In this document: positions 1 through 11,757 of the stretch, in pieces | Layout: every line of letters begins with the position of its first letter | How positions within the stretch are numbered: the stretch's first letter is position 1 | Origin: Alkalibacterium sp. MB6 | Lineage (GTDB): Bacteria; Bacillota; Bacilli; Lactobacillales; Carnobacteriaceae_A | DNA length: 64,000 nt | Reading direction: 5' to 3' | Assembly (NCBI RefSeq): GCF_009935905.1 | Contig: NZ_PREX01000002.1 | Span: 62,001 to 126,000, forward strand | Translations under genes and position numbers: made by a program | Notes under the pieces: model-generated | Told to the model about the DNA's origin: nothing | What the model saw: the letters and a program-made list of their open reading frames with translations, nothing else | Database searches by the model: none

Positions 1-43
1 AATAGTTTATCAGAAAAGGGGGTCAAGCTTAAAGCCTGACACA

Positions 44-2542
44 TTATCTCTTGATTTCAACCATTTCATACGCTTCAATGACGTCATCTTCTTCAAGGTC
101 ATTATAACCTTCAATAGTCAATCCACACTCATAGCCATTTCTAACTTCTTTTGCGTCATCTTTAAATCGTTTCAAGCTGGATAATTTGCCTTCATAACGA
201 ACCACACCGTTTCTAATAACACGGATAGAACTGCTTCGTCTAATAACTCCATCTGTCACAAAACAACCCGCAATGGTTCCTACTTTAGAAACAACAAAGG
301 TTTCTCTAACTAAAGCTTGACCTGTTACTTGTTCTTCGTATTCAGGGTCCAGCATACCTGTCATCGCTGATTCGATTTCATCAATCGCATTATAAATGAC
401 TCGGTGCATACGGATGTCTACTTGTTCACGGTCCGCACTTTCTTTAGCTTGAATAGTCGGTCTAACGTTAAAGCCAATAATGATGGCAGAACTTGCGGAG
501 GCAAGGGTAACGTCACTCTCGTTAATCGCTCCAACGCCCGTGTGGATGATGTTTACTCTAACGCCTTCTACTTCGATTTGTTGCAAGCTGGACGCTAAAG
601 CTTCTACCGAACCTTGAACATCAGCTTTAATAATAACGTTCACTTCTTTTAATTCGCCCTCTTCAAGACTTTCAAATAAGTTTTCAAGGGTTACTTTATT
701 CGTTACTTTACGTTGTGCATCTGTTGCGACAGCTGATCTTGATTCTCCAACTTGTCTAGATGTCTTCTCATCTTCAAAGACAACGAAACGATCTCCAGCA
801 TGCGGTGTTTCATTTAATCCGGTAATTTCTACTGGAGTAGATGGTCCGGCTTCTTTCGTTCTTCTTCCTTTATCATTCGTCATGGTTCTCACACGACCGT
901 AAGTGTTACCCACTACAATCGGATCCCCTTGACGAAGGGTACCTTGTTGAACTAATAATGTTGCAATTGGTCCTTTAGCTTTATCTAATCTTGCTTCAAT
1001 AACTGTCCCAAGCGCTAGGCGTTTTGGATCAGCTTTAAATTCTTCTACTTCAGATACCAATAGGATCATTTCAAGTAACTCATCCAAACCTTCTTTAAAT
1101 AAGGCAGAGATAGGAACAAAGATTGTGTCTCCACCCCAATCTTCTGGAATGAGACCATATTCAGTTAATTCTTGCATGACTCTATCAGGGTTAGCATCTG
1201 GTTTATCTACTTTGTTCACTGCAACAATAATAGGCACGCCAGCTGCTTTAGCGTGATTAATGGCTTCAACTGTTTGTGGCATCACACCATCATCAGCTGC
1301 AACAACAATAATCGCGATATCTGTGATATCCGCTCCACGAGCACGCATCGTTGTAAATGCCGCGTGTCCAGGTGTATCAAGGAAAGTAATCATCTTGCCC
1401 GCTTCTTCTACTTGATAAGCACCAATATGCTGAGTGATACCGCCTGCTTCGCCTTCAGTCACTTTAGTCTGACGTAAAGAGTCTAGAAGCGTTGTTTTCC
1501 CGTGGTCTACGTGTCCCATAATCGTTACAGTAGGCGGACGAGTTGTCAAGTTTTCTTCTACTACTTCAGCTTCGAAGAACGTATCAAAGTCAGTTAAATC
1601 TACTTGTACTTTTTCTTCTGTCTCAATACCATAATCAGCTGCTAACAGTTCAATTGTATCTTTATCCAGTGACTGGTTTTGTGTTGCTGCTACTCCCATC
1701 ATGAATAATTTCTTCACGATTTCAGCGGGTTCTCTATGCAACTTTTTAGCCAATTCCGCAACTGTCATGCCATCTGTATATTCCAATACTTTCGGTAATT
1801 CTCTTTCTTTACGTGGCGTTGCTGGAACTTGAGAGGGTTGGTGATTATTTCTCTTCCCTTTACGTCTTCTTGCTCCTGCTGGTCCTCCGTGAATACCTCT
1901 GTGTTGTCTTGAGTTACGTCTACGGTTGTTTTCTGCCGTCTGCATTTGCTGCTCATCTGTTGTACGTTTAGGGATAGCTGTTTCTTGAGGTGCTTGAGTT
2001 TTGCTCGCTTTTGGTTTTCTATTAGCCTGACTAGTTGGTTTTGTTTGATTGTTTTTTATTTTCGATTGTCCTTTACTGTTATGAGAAGGTTTCTCACTTG
2101 AATTTTGCTGATTGCTTTGTCTAGACTGAGTTGGTTTGTTCGGTCTATTTTGGGTGTCAGCTCCACCAGTTTGCTTGGGTTTATTCGTATTCGTTCTGTT
2201 TTGATTCGGTCTGTTAGTAGCAGGTTTTGATTGAGTCGGTCTACTTGTATTAGACTGACTATTCCCCTTACTGCTATCTTGATTATTATTCTGGGCTTTC
2301 GTATTCGTTTTTGTCTCCGCTTGAGCTGATTGTGCTGGTTTAGCATCCTTGGTCTGAGACACCTTATTTGAAGTGGAATCTGCTTTTGCAGTCATTGCTT
2401 GTTTCAAACGAGTGACATCATTTGCCTCCATTGAAGACATATGGCTGTTGTACGCTATTCCAAGATCTTTTGCAGTCTCCAACACTCTCTTACTCGATAG
2501 ATTATTTTCTTTAGCGAATTCATAGACTCTCTTTTTGCTCAT
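44..2542 (-). CDS. infB: Translation initiation factor IF-2
   Basis: GTPase that brings initiator fMet-tRNA to the 30S subunit and promotes 50S joining. The 832-residue protein has an N-terminal IF2_N helix bundle at about residues 1-50. A low-complexity stretch rich in Gln, Asn, Ser, Thr, Pro and Lys follows, to about residue 250, and then a second IF2_N module. The G domain starts near residue 337 with the P-loop GHVDHGKT, then DTPGHAAF and NKVDKPDAN. The C-terminal half carries the beta-barrel and initiator-tRNA domains. The start is ATG behind AAGGTGATTAT. It is the last gene of the rimP-nusA-ylxR-ylxQ-infB operon visible here; the next gene (rbfA in relatives) would lie outside the window. 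The long variable linker is common in Lactobacillales. Confidence 0.98.
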   Translation of the reverse strand: MSKKRVYEFAKENNLSSKRVLETAKDLGIAYNSHMSSMEANDVTRLKQAMTAKADSTSNKVSQTKDAKPAQSAQAETKTNTKAQNNNQDSSKGNSQSNTSRPTQSKPATNRPNQNRTNTNKPKQTGGADTQNRPNKPTQSRQSNQQNSSEKPSHNSKGQSKIKNNQTKPTSQANRKPKASKTQAPQETAIPKRTTDEQQMQTAENNRRRNSRQHRGIHGGPAGARRRKGKRNNHQPSQVPATPRKERELPKVLEYTDGMTVAELAKKLHREPAEIVKKLFMMGVAATQNQSLDKDTIELLAADYGIETEEKVQVDLTDFDTFFEAEVVEENLTTRPPTVTIMGHVDHGKTTLLDSLRQTKVTEGEAGGITQHIGAYQVEEAGKMITFLDTPGHAAFTTMRARGADITDIAIIVVAADDGVMPQTVEAINHAKAAGVPIIVAVNKVDKPDANPDRVMQELTEYGLIPEDWGGDTIFVPISALFKEGLDELLEMILLVSEVEEFKADPKRLALGTVIEARLDKAKGPIATLLVQQGTLRQGDPIVVGNTYGRVRTMTNDKGRRTKEAGPSTPVEITGLNETPHAGDRFVVFEDEKTSRQVGESRSAVATDAQRKVTNKVTLENLFESLEEGELKEVNVIIKADVQGSVEALASSLQQIEVEGVRVNIIHTGVGAINESDVTLASASSAIIIGFNVRPTIQAKESADREQVDIRMHRVIYNAIDEIESAMTGMLDPEYEEQVTGQALVRETFVVSKVGTIAGCFVTDGVIRRSSSIRVIRNGVVRYEGKLSSLKRFKDDAKEVRNGYECGLTIEGYNDLEEDDVIEAYEMVEIKR

Positions 2543-2563
2543 ATAATCACCTTCCCGTTCATA

Positions 2564-2863
2564 TTAGAGCAATTTTTGAAGGGATTGTACGAAGCCATTA
2601 TCTGTAACGGCACATACTGTTCGGTCCTTCCCTAAAGCGTGTGAGAGCTCTTCTCTTGATAACTGATTGACTACAGGAACCTCATAATAAACACACTTAT
2701 TCAAAAATTGCTTTGTTGCATTTTCGCTTGCATTGGAAGCTATAAACACTAATTTCGCTTTACCTGATCTAACCGATTGGAGAACTAAATCTTCTCCCGA
2801 AATTAAACGGCCTGCGCGTTGGGCTAATCCTATAAGATTCAGTATACGGTCTTTATTGTTCAT
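2564..2863 (-). CDS. ylxQ: L7Ae-family RNA-binding protein YlxQ
   Basis: A 99-residue member of the L7Ae/L30e ribosomal-protein-like family that binds kink-turn RNA; its precise role in Firmicutes is unsettled. The sequence starts NNKDRILNLIGLAQRAGRL and keeps the family's LVFIASNAS strand and the C-terminal AVTDNGF. The frame is open further upstream, but ATG at 2863 is preferred: it overlaps the ylxR stop by 11 bases and gives the usual family length of about 100. It lies between ylxR and infB as in Bacillus, and is probably translated by coupling. Confidence 0.93.
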   Translation of the reverse strand: MNNKDRILNLIGLAQRAGRLISGEDLVLQSVRSGKAKLVFIASNASENATKQFLNKCVYYEVPVVNQLSREELSHALGKDRTVCAVTDNGFVQSLQKLL

Positions 2864-3152
2864 TTTCAATTTCCAATCTCGCTTGTCTGTAGTCGATGTA
2901 CTCAATCAGTTCATCATAGAAGCTATCTTCCACATTGGCATTCAAGGCTTGGTTGATAAGATTCTTGTTTTTAGCCTGTAGAACAAGAGCTGCATCTAAA
3001 GTGATATACGCCCCTCTTCCATTTTTCTTGCCGCTTGGGTCGATGGAAACTTCTCCTTCTTTGTTCCTAACGATCCGAACCATATCATTTTTAGGCTTCA
3101 TTTCGCCAGAAGCTATACATTTTCTCATTGGCACTTTACGCTTCTGCATCAT
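2853..3152 (-). CDS. ylxR: YlxR-family RNA-binding protein (DUF448)
   Basis: A 99-residue YlxR protein, a small nucleic-acid-binding family always found next to nusA. The family signature is visible: VPMRKCIASGE near the N-terminus, then VRIVRNKEG and GKKNGRGAYI. A ribosome site AAGGTGGG precedes two adjacent ATG codons, and the second has slightly better spacing. It follows nusA by 27 bases and overlaps ylxQ. Family members have been implicated in transcription regulation, but nothing in this sequence decides that. Confidence 0.93.
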   Translation of the reverse strand: MMQKRKVPMRKCIASGEMKPKNDMVRIVRNKEGEVSIDPSGKKNGRGAYITLDAALVLQAKNKNLINQALNANVEDSFYDELIEYIDYRQARLEIENEQ

Positions 3153-3179
3153 TTTCCCACCTTAATACTCTTTTCTTTA

Positions 3180-4721
3180 TTACTTACCAAGATCTTCAGC
3201 GTTGTCGAATGTTGTTTCTTGGTTTTCTGGGTATGTTGATCGTTCTGTTTCTGAAAATGGCACATTGCCTTCGCCACCATCTGTTAGTGTTTCCTCTTCA
3301 ACCGTTTCATTAAACGTGGCTTCTTCGATTTCTTCCATCGAAGCGTTATAGCCTCGTTCTTCATCAATGCCGTCTCTTTCTTCGGCAAATTCGATTAAGT
3401 CTTCAACGTCATCTGAATTAAATTGGCCTTCTTCAAAATCAGTCTCAATGACTGGCTCTCCTGGCTGATCATCCAGCTGGCTTTCGCTTTCAGCATAAAC
3501 CGTCGCATCTTCTGCGTCAGTGACTTCAATATCATCGAGAGATTCTACTTCTACAGAATCGTCATCTTCAAACAGGCTTGATGACTCATTTGCTAATGAA
3601 TCCACTTCAAGTTCTGCTTCTTCGTTACCTTCGTTCAAGGCAGTGAAAAAATCATCGTCTTGCAGTTCTTCTGCTTCATCTTCCAGAGCCTTCATATCAG
3701 ATTCAGATTTGATATCGATTTTAAAGCCGGTTAATTTAGCGGCTAATCGAACGTTTTGTCCACGTTTACCTATGGCTAGAGATAATTGATAATCCGGAAC
3801 CACAATGACACAAGAATGTTGGTTGGAATCAAACTGAACATCAATTACTTGGGCTGGATTAAGCGCATTTTTAATGTAGGTTGCTGGATCTTTATCCCAC
3901 TCAACAATGTCCATATTCTCACCATTAAGTTCATTAACGATCGCCTGCACACGAGCCCCTTTTGGTCCAACACACGTCCCTACTGGGTCCACGTTCTCAT
4001 CGTGTGACGAGACTGCCAGTTTAGAACGGTCTCCTGCTTCTCTGGCGATAGAGACGATTTCAACTGTTCCATCATAAATCTCTGGTACTTCTTGTTCGAA
4101 TAGACGTTTAATTAAGTTAGGATGAGTCCGACTCACAAAGACTTGTGGGCCTTTAGTCGAATTCTCAACTTTACTGACGTAAACTTTAATTCTGTCATGA
4201 GTTTGGTATGTTTCATTTTCAATTTGATCACGTTTAGATAATACAGCTTCTACTTTCCCTAGATTAACATAGATAAATTTATTGTCTTGTCTTTCTACTG
4301 TACCCGTCATCAAATCATCTTCATAAGCAATATACTCATTGTATATATTTGATCGTTCTGCTTCTCTCATTCTCTGCATAATGACTTGTTTAGCCGTTTG
4401 AGCAGCGATGCGCCCGAAGTTTTTAGGTGTAACCTCATATTTAATTCGGTCACCCACTTCGTATGCTCTATTCTTTTCTCTCGCTTCAGCTAAACTCACT
4501 TCAAGTTGAGAATCATAAACATCTTCTACAACTTCTTTCACTTGAAAGACGGTGATGGTCCCTTTATTATCATCAAAAACAACTTCCACGTTTTGTGATG
4601 TTCCGTAATTACGCTTATAAGCAGAAACAAGAGCAGCTTCCAGTGCATCGATAACAATCTCTTTAGAGATTCCTTTTTCTTTTTCCAATGTATCAAGAGC
4701 GGCTGCTAATTCATTACTCAT
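3180..4721 (-). CDS. nusA: Transcription elongation/termination factor NusA with acidic tail
   Basis: RNA-polymerase-binding factor that modulates pausing, termination and antitermination. Order of domains: N-terminal polymerase-binding domain (about 1-130), S1 domain (about 135-200), then two KH domains containing PVGTCVGPKGARV and LAIGKRGQNVRLAAKL. The conserved core ends near residue 345. A tail of about 168 residues follows, very rich in Glu, Asp, Ser and Thr and without clear globular character. Firmicutes NusA is normally about 350-400 residues, so this tail is an unusual addition. The gene sits between rimP and ylxR. The transcript appears to pass a terminator-like hairpin before rimP. 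Confidence 0.98.
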   Translation of the reverse strand: MSNELAAALDTLEKEKGISKEIVIDALEAALVSAYKRNYGTSQNVEVVFDDNKGTITVFQVKEVVEDVYDSQLEVSLAEAREKNRAYEVGDRIKYEVTPKNFGRIAAQTAKQVIMQRMREAERSNIYNEYIAYEDDLMTGTVERQDNKFIYVNLGKVEAVLSKRDQIENETYQTHDRIKVYVSKVENSTKGPQVFVSRTHPNLIKRLFEQEVPEIYDGTVEIVSIAREAGDRSKLAVSSHDENVDPVGTCVGPKGARVQAIVNELNGENMDIVEWDKDPATYIKNALNPAQVIDVQFDSNQHSCVIVVPDYQLSLAIGKRGQNVRLAAKLTGFKIDIKSESDMKALEDEAEELQDDDFFTALNEGNEEAELEVDSLANESSSLFEDDDSVEVESLDDIEVTDAEDATVYAESESQLDDQPGEPVIETDFEEGQFNSDDVEDLIEFAEERDGIDEERGYNASMEEIEEATFNETVEEETLTDGGEGNVPFSETERSTYPENQETTFDNAEDLGK

Positions 4722-4749
4722 TTATTTACTCCCTTATTGTTTATTCGAA

Positions 4750-5220
4750 CTAAAATTCAACTGCTAATCTGGCTTTAGCGATCATGTCGCGTTTAATTCG
4801 TATATCTTTTCTGCGGGTTTTGATTTTAATATCCAAAACCAATTCGTCCTCGGTCAGTTCTTTCAACGTTCCTTCATAGATACTCTCACCTTCGATTGCA
4901 CCTTGAAGTCTAACATGAATGAAACTGCCCACAGCTTTTTCGAAATCCTTTTCTGTGACTAAAGGACGTTCGGCACCTGGAGAAGAGACTTCCAAATAAT
5001 ACGCATGAGGAATTGGATCCGGTTGTATGGCATCCAGCACTTCTTCTAAACGCTCACTGAATAGAGCACAATCGTCTAAATCCACGCCATCCTCTTTATC
5101 TATATACAAACGTAAAAACCAGTTTCTTCCCTCTTTTACATATTCTACTTCGACCAATTCGTAGCCTAGTTCGTCAGCAATAGGTTCTGATATTGCTCTT
5201 ACTTTATCAACGGTACTCAA
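4750..5220 (-). CDS. rimP: Ribosome maturation factor RimP
   Basis: A 156-residue 30S assembly factor (YlxS/RimP family). Visible features are ELGYELVEVEYVKEG in the N-terminal domain, LRLYIDKEDGVDLDDC, and YLEVSSPGAERPL, the most conserved family segment. The start codon is TTG at 5220, preceded by GAGAGGAGAG about nine bases upstream; no ATG in frame gives the right length. It is the first gene of the nusA operon. Its leader holds a perfect 12-bp hairpin with a T run. Confidence 0.96.
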   Translation of the reverse strand: MSTVDKVRAISEPIADELGYELVEVEYVKEGRNWFLRLYIDKEDGVDLDDCALFSERLEEVLDAIQPDPIPHAYYLEVSSPGAERPLVTEKDFEKAVGSFIHVRLQGAIEGESIYEGTLKELTEDELVLDIKIKTRRKDIRIKRDMIAKARLAVEF

Positions 5221-5270
5221 TCAGTACACTCTCCTCTCTAGTAACAAGTCGCAGGGGGCTTTAGGCTGTG

Positions 5271-5300
5271 AAAAAGAGTGAGCGGATTCGCTCACTCTTT
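5271..5300 (-). terminator. Perfect hairpin with T run between polC and rimP
   Basis: Arms 5273-5284 and 5289-5300 are perfectly complementary over 12 bp with a 4-base loop. On the minus strand the hairpin runs into CTTTTTCAC. It is placed to end polC transcription, but a plausible promoter at 5330-5358 lies upstream of it, so it could also act as an attenuator in the rimP-nusA leader. Confidence 0.8.
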
Positions 5301-5329
5301 ACACGGTCTATCCACTTGATTCGTCTACA

Positions 5330-5358
5330 AGTTTAACATATATCTACTGTTGTGGCAA
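5330..5358 (-). promoter_or_regulatory. Candidate promoter of the rimP-nusA-infB operon
   Basis: On the minus strand TTGCCA (5353-5358), a 17-base spacer and TAAACT (5330-5335). It starts just after the polC stop, and the hairpin at 5271-5300 lies between it and rimP. The match is moderate (5/6 and 4/6). Confidence 0.45.
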
Positions 5359-5374
5359 CTTTGAGCGCCATGAC

Positions 5375-8300
5375 TCAAATATCAAACAAGGATAGTTGGT
5401 TTTCATCTGGCAAACCTTGTAACGCATTGTTTGTATCCAAATACTCCATGACAGTTTTAGATACTTTTCCTCTTCGTGCTAAATCTTCTTTTGAAAGGAA
5501 TGGACTCTCTTTTCTCGCTTCAACGATTGAGCGAGCAGCGTTGCCACCAAGTGAAGGTACAGCTCTAAAAGGAGCGATTAGCGCATTGTCCTTGATCGTA
5601 AAATTTGTCGCATCAGATTCATAGAGGTCAACCATCTTAAATTCAAAACCTCGTTCAACCATCTCGTTAGCCAACTCAAGTACCGTCAAGACATTTTTCT
5701 CTTTTGTCGATGCATCCATGCCTTTATCAGTGATTTCTTTCATCTTCGCTTTCAAGGCGTCTTTCCCTTGGCACATGGCTTCTAAATCAAAGTCACTCGC
5801 TCTGACAGAGAAGTAAGCTGCATAATAGTAAAGAGGATAGTGAACCTTAAAGTAAGCAACCCGTAAAGCCATCAATACATATGCTGTTGCGTGAGCTTTA
5901 GGGAACATATACTTAATTTTTAGACACGAATCGATATACCATTCCGGTACATCCTGCTCTCTCATAATGGCTTGCCATTCATCTGGTATGCCTCGGCCTT
6001 TTCTAACGTGCTCCATAATCTTAAATGCTATATCATCATCTAAGCCCTTGTGTTGCAAATAAACCATGATGTCATCACGACACCCAATGACTTCTGCTAG
6101 TGGGATATCGTATTTACGAATTAACTCTTCCGCGTTCCCCAACCAAACATCCGTCCCGTGAGACAATCCAGAAATCTGGAGTAATTCTGCAAAAGTTGTC
6201 GGTTTCGTTTGTTCAAGCATCTGCCTTACAAAACGCGTTCCAAATTCGGGTACTCCAAGTGTCCCCGTTTTTGAAAAGATTTGCTCTTCTGTGACGCCAA
6301 GAATATCTGTCCCGCTGAATAATTTCATGACGCCAGGATCATTTGCAGGTATGTCCAGTGGATCAATCCCTGATAAATCTTGAAGCATACGGATCATTGT
6401 CGGATCATCATGTCCCAGTATATCGAGTTTCAACACATTGTCATGTATGGAATGGAAATCAAAGTGAGTAGTCTTCCACTGAGAGTCTTGGTCATCCGCC
6501 GGGTACTGAATGGGTGTAAAGTCATACACATCCATGTATTCAGGGATAACAATAATTCCTCCAGGGTGCTGCCCTGTCGTTCGTTTGACCCCAGTCAAGC
6601 CCTTAGACAAGCGATCGACTTCAGCGGCACGGTAATTGAGTTGTTTATCTCTTTCATACCCTTTGACGTATCCAAATGCCGTTCGGTCTGCAATGGTACC
6701 AATGGTGCCTGCACGGAAAACGTAGTCCTCACCGAACAATTCTTTTGTATAGTGGTGCGCTTTTGCTTGGTATTCTCCTGAGAAGTTTAAATCAATATCG
6801 GGAACTTTATCTCCTTTAAAGCCTAAGAATGTTTCAAATGGAATATCATGCCCATCTCGGTATAAAGAACTTGAACACTTAGGACAGTCTTTTTCGGGTA
6901 AATCAAAACCAGATCCGACTTCCCCTTCTGTAAAGAATTCAGAGAATTGACACTCTTTACAGCGGTAATGTGGAGGCATAGGATTCACTTCGGTAATACC
7001 AGTCATCGTAGCGACGAAGCTTGAACCTACCGATCCCCTCGACCCTACCAAGTAGCCATCTTCTATACTTTTGTGAACCAGTTTTTGGGAGATTAAATAA
7101 ATAACAGCAAAGCCGTTCCCTATAATACTCGTCAATTCTTTTTCTAAACGAGCTTCTATAATCTCTGGTAATGGGTTCCCATATAAACGATGCGCTTCGT
7201 CATAACTCATCTTACGGATTTCTTCTTCTGCCCCATCCATATTTGGTGTGTATAAATCCTTTTTAACTGGTGAGATGCCGTCTTCGATACGGTCAACCAA
7301 GTCATTAGGGTTCGTTATAACCAATTCTTTAGCCTTCTCTTCACCTAAGAAAGCAAAGGAAGCCATCATCTCATCAGTCGTTCTGAAATGAAGTGGAGGG
7401 TTTTTGAATCTGGAATCGTGAGAATTTTGAGTTTCCAATAAGATGTCTCTATAGATAGCATCTTCCGGATTCAAATAGTGTACATTCCCTGTAGCAATCA
7501 CTTTTTTATCCAACTCTTTTCCAAGTTGAATCATGTTGGTGATGATGTCTTCTAAGTCAGTTTCATTTCTTACTAGTTCACGATCAATTAAATTCTGGTA
7601 AGCTTCTTTTGGCTGAACTTCCAAATAGTCATAATAGCCAGCCACTTTCTTCGCTTCTTCATAGCCTTTTTGCATCATGGCTTCAAAAACTTCCCCTTTA
7701 GCACAACCAGAACCGACTAACAGACCCTCCCTGTGTTTTTCCAGGTAAGAACGAGGAATACGAGGCACACGGTAAAAGTAATCAACGAGTGAGCCAGAGA
7801 TTAACTTGAATAAGTTTTTCAAGCCATCCTGCGTCTGTGCCCAAATTGTCACATGACTCGGTCTAGAGCGTTTATAAGAATCCCCTTGTCCCATAAAATT
7901 ATTCAGTTGATTATGATACTCGATATTGTGTTCCTCTTTTGCTTTTTTAACAAAGATCCAAAGGAGATTACCAGTGGTTTGAGCGTCATAGATAGCTCTG
8001 TGGTGCTGCTCAAGATTAACCTTAAACCGTTTAGCCAAGGTATTTAAACGGTGACTTTTAAACGTTGGGTTAACAAATCGTGAGAACTCCAATGTATCAA
8101 TAACAGGTAAATTGGATTGACCCAAGTCGTGCTTTTTATAGGCTGTATTCAAGAAGCCCATGTCAAAGGACGCATTGTGAGCGACTAATATCGTTCCTTC
8201 TGCAAATTCTTTAAAGGCTTTTAAAACCTCTTCCTCAGTCTTTGAACCTTTAACCATCTCATCTGTGATTCCTGTCAGTTGTACCGTGGTTTCAGACAAA

Positions 8301-9703
8301 GGGTGTCCAGGGTCAATAAACTCTTGGAATTCCTCAATCACATTTCCTTTGTGCATTTTCACTCCGGCTAACTCGATAATGTTGTCGTATATGGCAGACA
8401 ATCCGGTCGTCTCCACGTCAAAGACGACATAAGTGGCGTCACCTAAATGGTCAGACGTTTCATTGTATGCAACGGGTACGCCATCATCCACTAAGTTCGC
8501 TTCGATACCGTAGATAATCTTAATGCCATGCTTCTCTCCAGCAGCATGTGCATCTGGGAAGGATTGGCCGACAGCGTGATCCGTTATAGCTACCGCTTTA
8601 TGTCCCCATGAAGCAGCTAATTCAACTAAAGACGTTGCACTAGGAATGGCATCCATTTGACTCATGTTACTGTGGGCATGAAGTTCAACACGTTTTTCAT
8701 CAGCCGGGTAAGAATCTTTTCGAGTCTCGTGAAAGGTTTGAGTAATGTCTTGAACGTTCATAACCAAGTCTCTCATGAAGTTATCTTCTTGAACGCTACC
8801 TCTCACTTTTAACCACATACCTGTCTTGAGTTGACTAAAGATCTCCTCATCTTGTTCATTATTTGAGAATCGTTTACAGGTAAATGAAGAGGTGTAGTCT
8901 GTGATTTTAAAGATGAGTAATTTTCTTCCTGAACGTAAATCTCTAATTTCAGTATCAAAAACGTATCCTTCTATGGTCACTCGACGTTCTTCTTCTATGA
9001 TATCAATCATTTGCATCATCTCTTCACTTGAAGAGATTGGTCGGCCAATTTTTATAGGACCACTCGCTTTTTTAAAGCCTGGCTGTTCTTTTTTCTTTTC
9101 GGCCGACTCAACTAGCTTGGTGTACTCTTCTGCAAGTAATTGATCGTCTTCTTCTTTTTGAAGTTGAAATTCTTTAACTTTTTCTATGCTGGCTTGTGCA
9201 TCAACCAAGGGTTTAATCACAAAACGTTCTGGGAACCCAGCTTTAACATACTGTTCAGTTATCTTCGGAAGGAAATCATTTTCGTATTTACCCAGGGTTA
9301 ATTCCTGATCAATCATAAAGACATAATGATTTCCCTGAAGGACAGGGTAACCATCTTCAAAGGCCTTGTTGCAAATGGGGGAATCGACTCCACTTGTTTT
9401 ACAAGCATAGTTCCAGTACTGTCTGACTTTTTCTTCTGTGACGACGGGGTCTGTCGTCACGATGGTTAAATCCACTGTGCAAATAGAGTGAAAGGCCTTT
9501 TGAATGGATCGTTTTAAATCCAAATACAAAGAAAAGGGCAATATATTAGGAAGAGATAATTCTATCTTCCATAATTTTTCGTTTTTATAAACTGTTACTG
9601 ACTCAACTTCACCCTTATGTAACCACTCTTTATCTTCATCCGATGGGTGAAAATCACTTTGTTTGAGTAAGGTTTGAAATAATTCTGCTTTATTTAGACT
9701 CAC
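5375..9703 (-). CDS. polC: DNA polymerase III alpha subunit, Gram-positive PolC type
   Basis: Replicative DNA polymerase of low-GC Gram-positives with built-in proofreading, 1442 residues, the normal family size. N-terminal domain and OB fold come first (about 1-335). The PHP domain starts near residue 338 with [12 protein letters not shown] and is interrupted by a DnaQ-type 3'-5' exonuclease (FDVETTGL near 422, then HNASFDMGF and [10 protein letters not shown]). The polymerase core follows, with [10 protein letters not shown] near 888 and the metal-site segment [12 protein letters not shown]. The zinc-knuckle cysteines CKECQF and CPKCSS are present. The start is GTG behind AGAAAGAAGG. It is last in the uppS-cdsA-rseP-proS-polC series, but 311 bases with strong inverted repeats separate it from proS. 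Confidence 0.99.
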   Translation of the reverse strand: MSLNKAELFQTLLKQSDFHPSDEDKEWLHKGEVESVTVYKNEKLWKIELSLPNILPFSLYLDLKRSIQKAFHSICTVDLTIVTTDPVVTEEKVRQYWNYACKTSGVDSPICNKAFEDGYPVLQGNHYVFMIDQELTLGKYENDFLPKITEQYVKAGFPERFVIKPLVDAQASIEKVKEFQLQKEEDDQLLAEEYTKLVESAEKKKEQPGFKKASGPIKIGRPISSSEEMMQMIDIIEEERRVTIEGYVFDTEIRDLRSGRKLLIFKITDYTSSFTCKRFSNNEQDEEIFSQLKTGMWLKVRGSVQEDNFMRDLVMNVQDITQTFHETRKDSYPADEKRVELHAHSNMSQMDAIPSATSLVELAASWGHKAVAITDHAVGQSFPDAHAAGEKHGIKIIYGIEANLVDDGVPVAYNETSDHLGDATYVVFDVETTGLSAIYDNIIELAGVKMHKGNVIEEFQEFIDPGHPLSETTVQLTGITDEMVKGSKTEEEVLKAFKEFAEGTILVAHNASFDMGFLNTAYKKHDLGQSNLPVIDTLEFSRFVNPTFKSHRLNTLAKRFKVNLEQHHRAIYDAQTTGNLLWIFVKKAKEEHNIEYHNQLNNFMGQGDSYKRSRPSHVTIWAQTQDGLKNLFKLISGSLVDYFYRVPRIPRSYLEKHREGLLVGSGCAKGEVFEAMMQKGYEEAKKVAGYYDYLEVQPKEAYQNLIDRELVRNETDLEDIITNMIQLGKELDKKVIATGNVHYLNPEDAIYRDILLETQNSHDSRFKNPPLHFRTTDEMMASFAFLGEEKAKELVITNPNDLVDRIEDGISPVKKDLYTPNMDGAEEEIRKMSYDEAHRLYGNPLPEIIEARLEKELTSIIGNGFAVIYLISQKLVHKSIEDGYLVGSRGSVGSSFVATMTGITEVNPMPPHYRCKECQFSEFFTEGEVGSGFDLPEKDCPKCSSSLYRDGHDIPFETFLGFKGDKVPDIDLNFSGEYQAKAHHYTKELFGEDYVFRAGTIGTIADRTAFGYVKGYERDKQLNYRAAEVDRLSKGLTGVKRTTGQHPGGIIVIPEYMDVYDFTPIQYPADDQDSQWKTTHFDFHSIHDNVLKLDILGHDDPTMIRMLQDLSGIDPLDIPANDPGVMKLFSGTDILGVTEEQIFSKTGTLGVPEFGTRFVRQMLEQTKPTTFAELLQISGLSHGTDVWLGNAEELIRKYDIPLAEVIGCRDDIMVYLQHKGLDDDIAFKIMEHVRKGRGIPDEWQAIMREQDVPEWYIDSCLKIKYMFPKAHATAYVLMALRVAYFKVHYPLYYYAAYFSVRASDFDLEAMCQGKDALKAKMKEITDKGMDASTKEKNVLTVLELANEMVERGFEFKMVDLYESDATNFTIKDNALIAPFRAVPSLGGNAARSIVEARKESPFLSKEDLARRGKVSKTVMEYLDTNNALQGLPDENQLSLFDI

Positions 9704-10014
9704 GGGTTAATCCTTCTTTCTAGTTAGGCTTTAACAGGTGTGATCTGTTTAACTGATTCGTTCACAAATGTGAACGTCATCCACTTGTCTTGTTAATACA
9801 AAACACGAGCAACCATCATTATGGTGGTGGACTGACTTTCAGCCTTATACCGGCTCTTACTTTAATCATCATTTTCTTAACGTCAATGGCGTTAGAAAAA
9901 TCACTTATAAAGTTGTCCTTTCACACTATAATGACGATTGGTCGTGTTATAATCTACCCTATTTTAATATAGGTGTTCACTACAAATCTACAAAGCTGTT
10001 TTTTTAATAGACGT
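9704..10014 (-). promoter_or_regulatory. Structured 311-base leader upstream of polC
   Basis: No convincing gene is seen. On the minus strand, in transcription order: hairpin 9874-9897 (8-bp arms, one bulge); a possible branched element 9807-9856 closed by GAGC/GCTC with two inner hairpins (9832-9842 and 9813-9827); a perfect 18-base palindrome CGTTCACAAATGTGAACG at 9759-9776; and a further hairpin with arms TTAAACAG/CTGTTAA just before the ribosome site. I could not match the region to a T-box or known riboswitch. A promoter is likely but not clear. Confidence 0.5.

Positions 10015-11757
<1,743 letters not shown>

Noticed and set aside
1-43. Start of a further gene after infB
   Set aside because: Only 43 bases are visible, without ribosome site or start codon on the minus strand.
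404-1477. Plus-strand frames inside infB (and similar frames opposite polC, nusA, tig and rpsA)
   Set aside because: They are mirror images of well-supported genes, lack ribosome sites and have low-complexity products.
9790-9972. A plus-strand 60-codon frame in the polC leader with hydrophobic product
   Set aside because: Starts with TTG without any ribosome site, and overlaps inverted repeats that explain the conservation better.
9704-10014. A T-box or known riboswitch before polC
   Set aside because: No T-box core (AGGGTGGNACCGCG-like), no specifier loop and no known aptamer motif was found.
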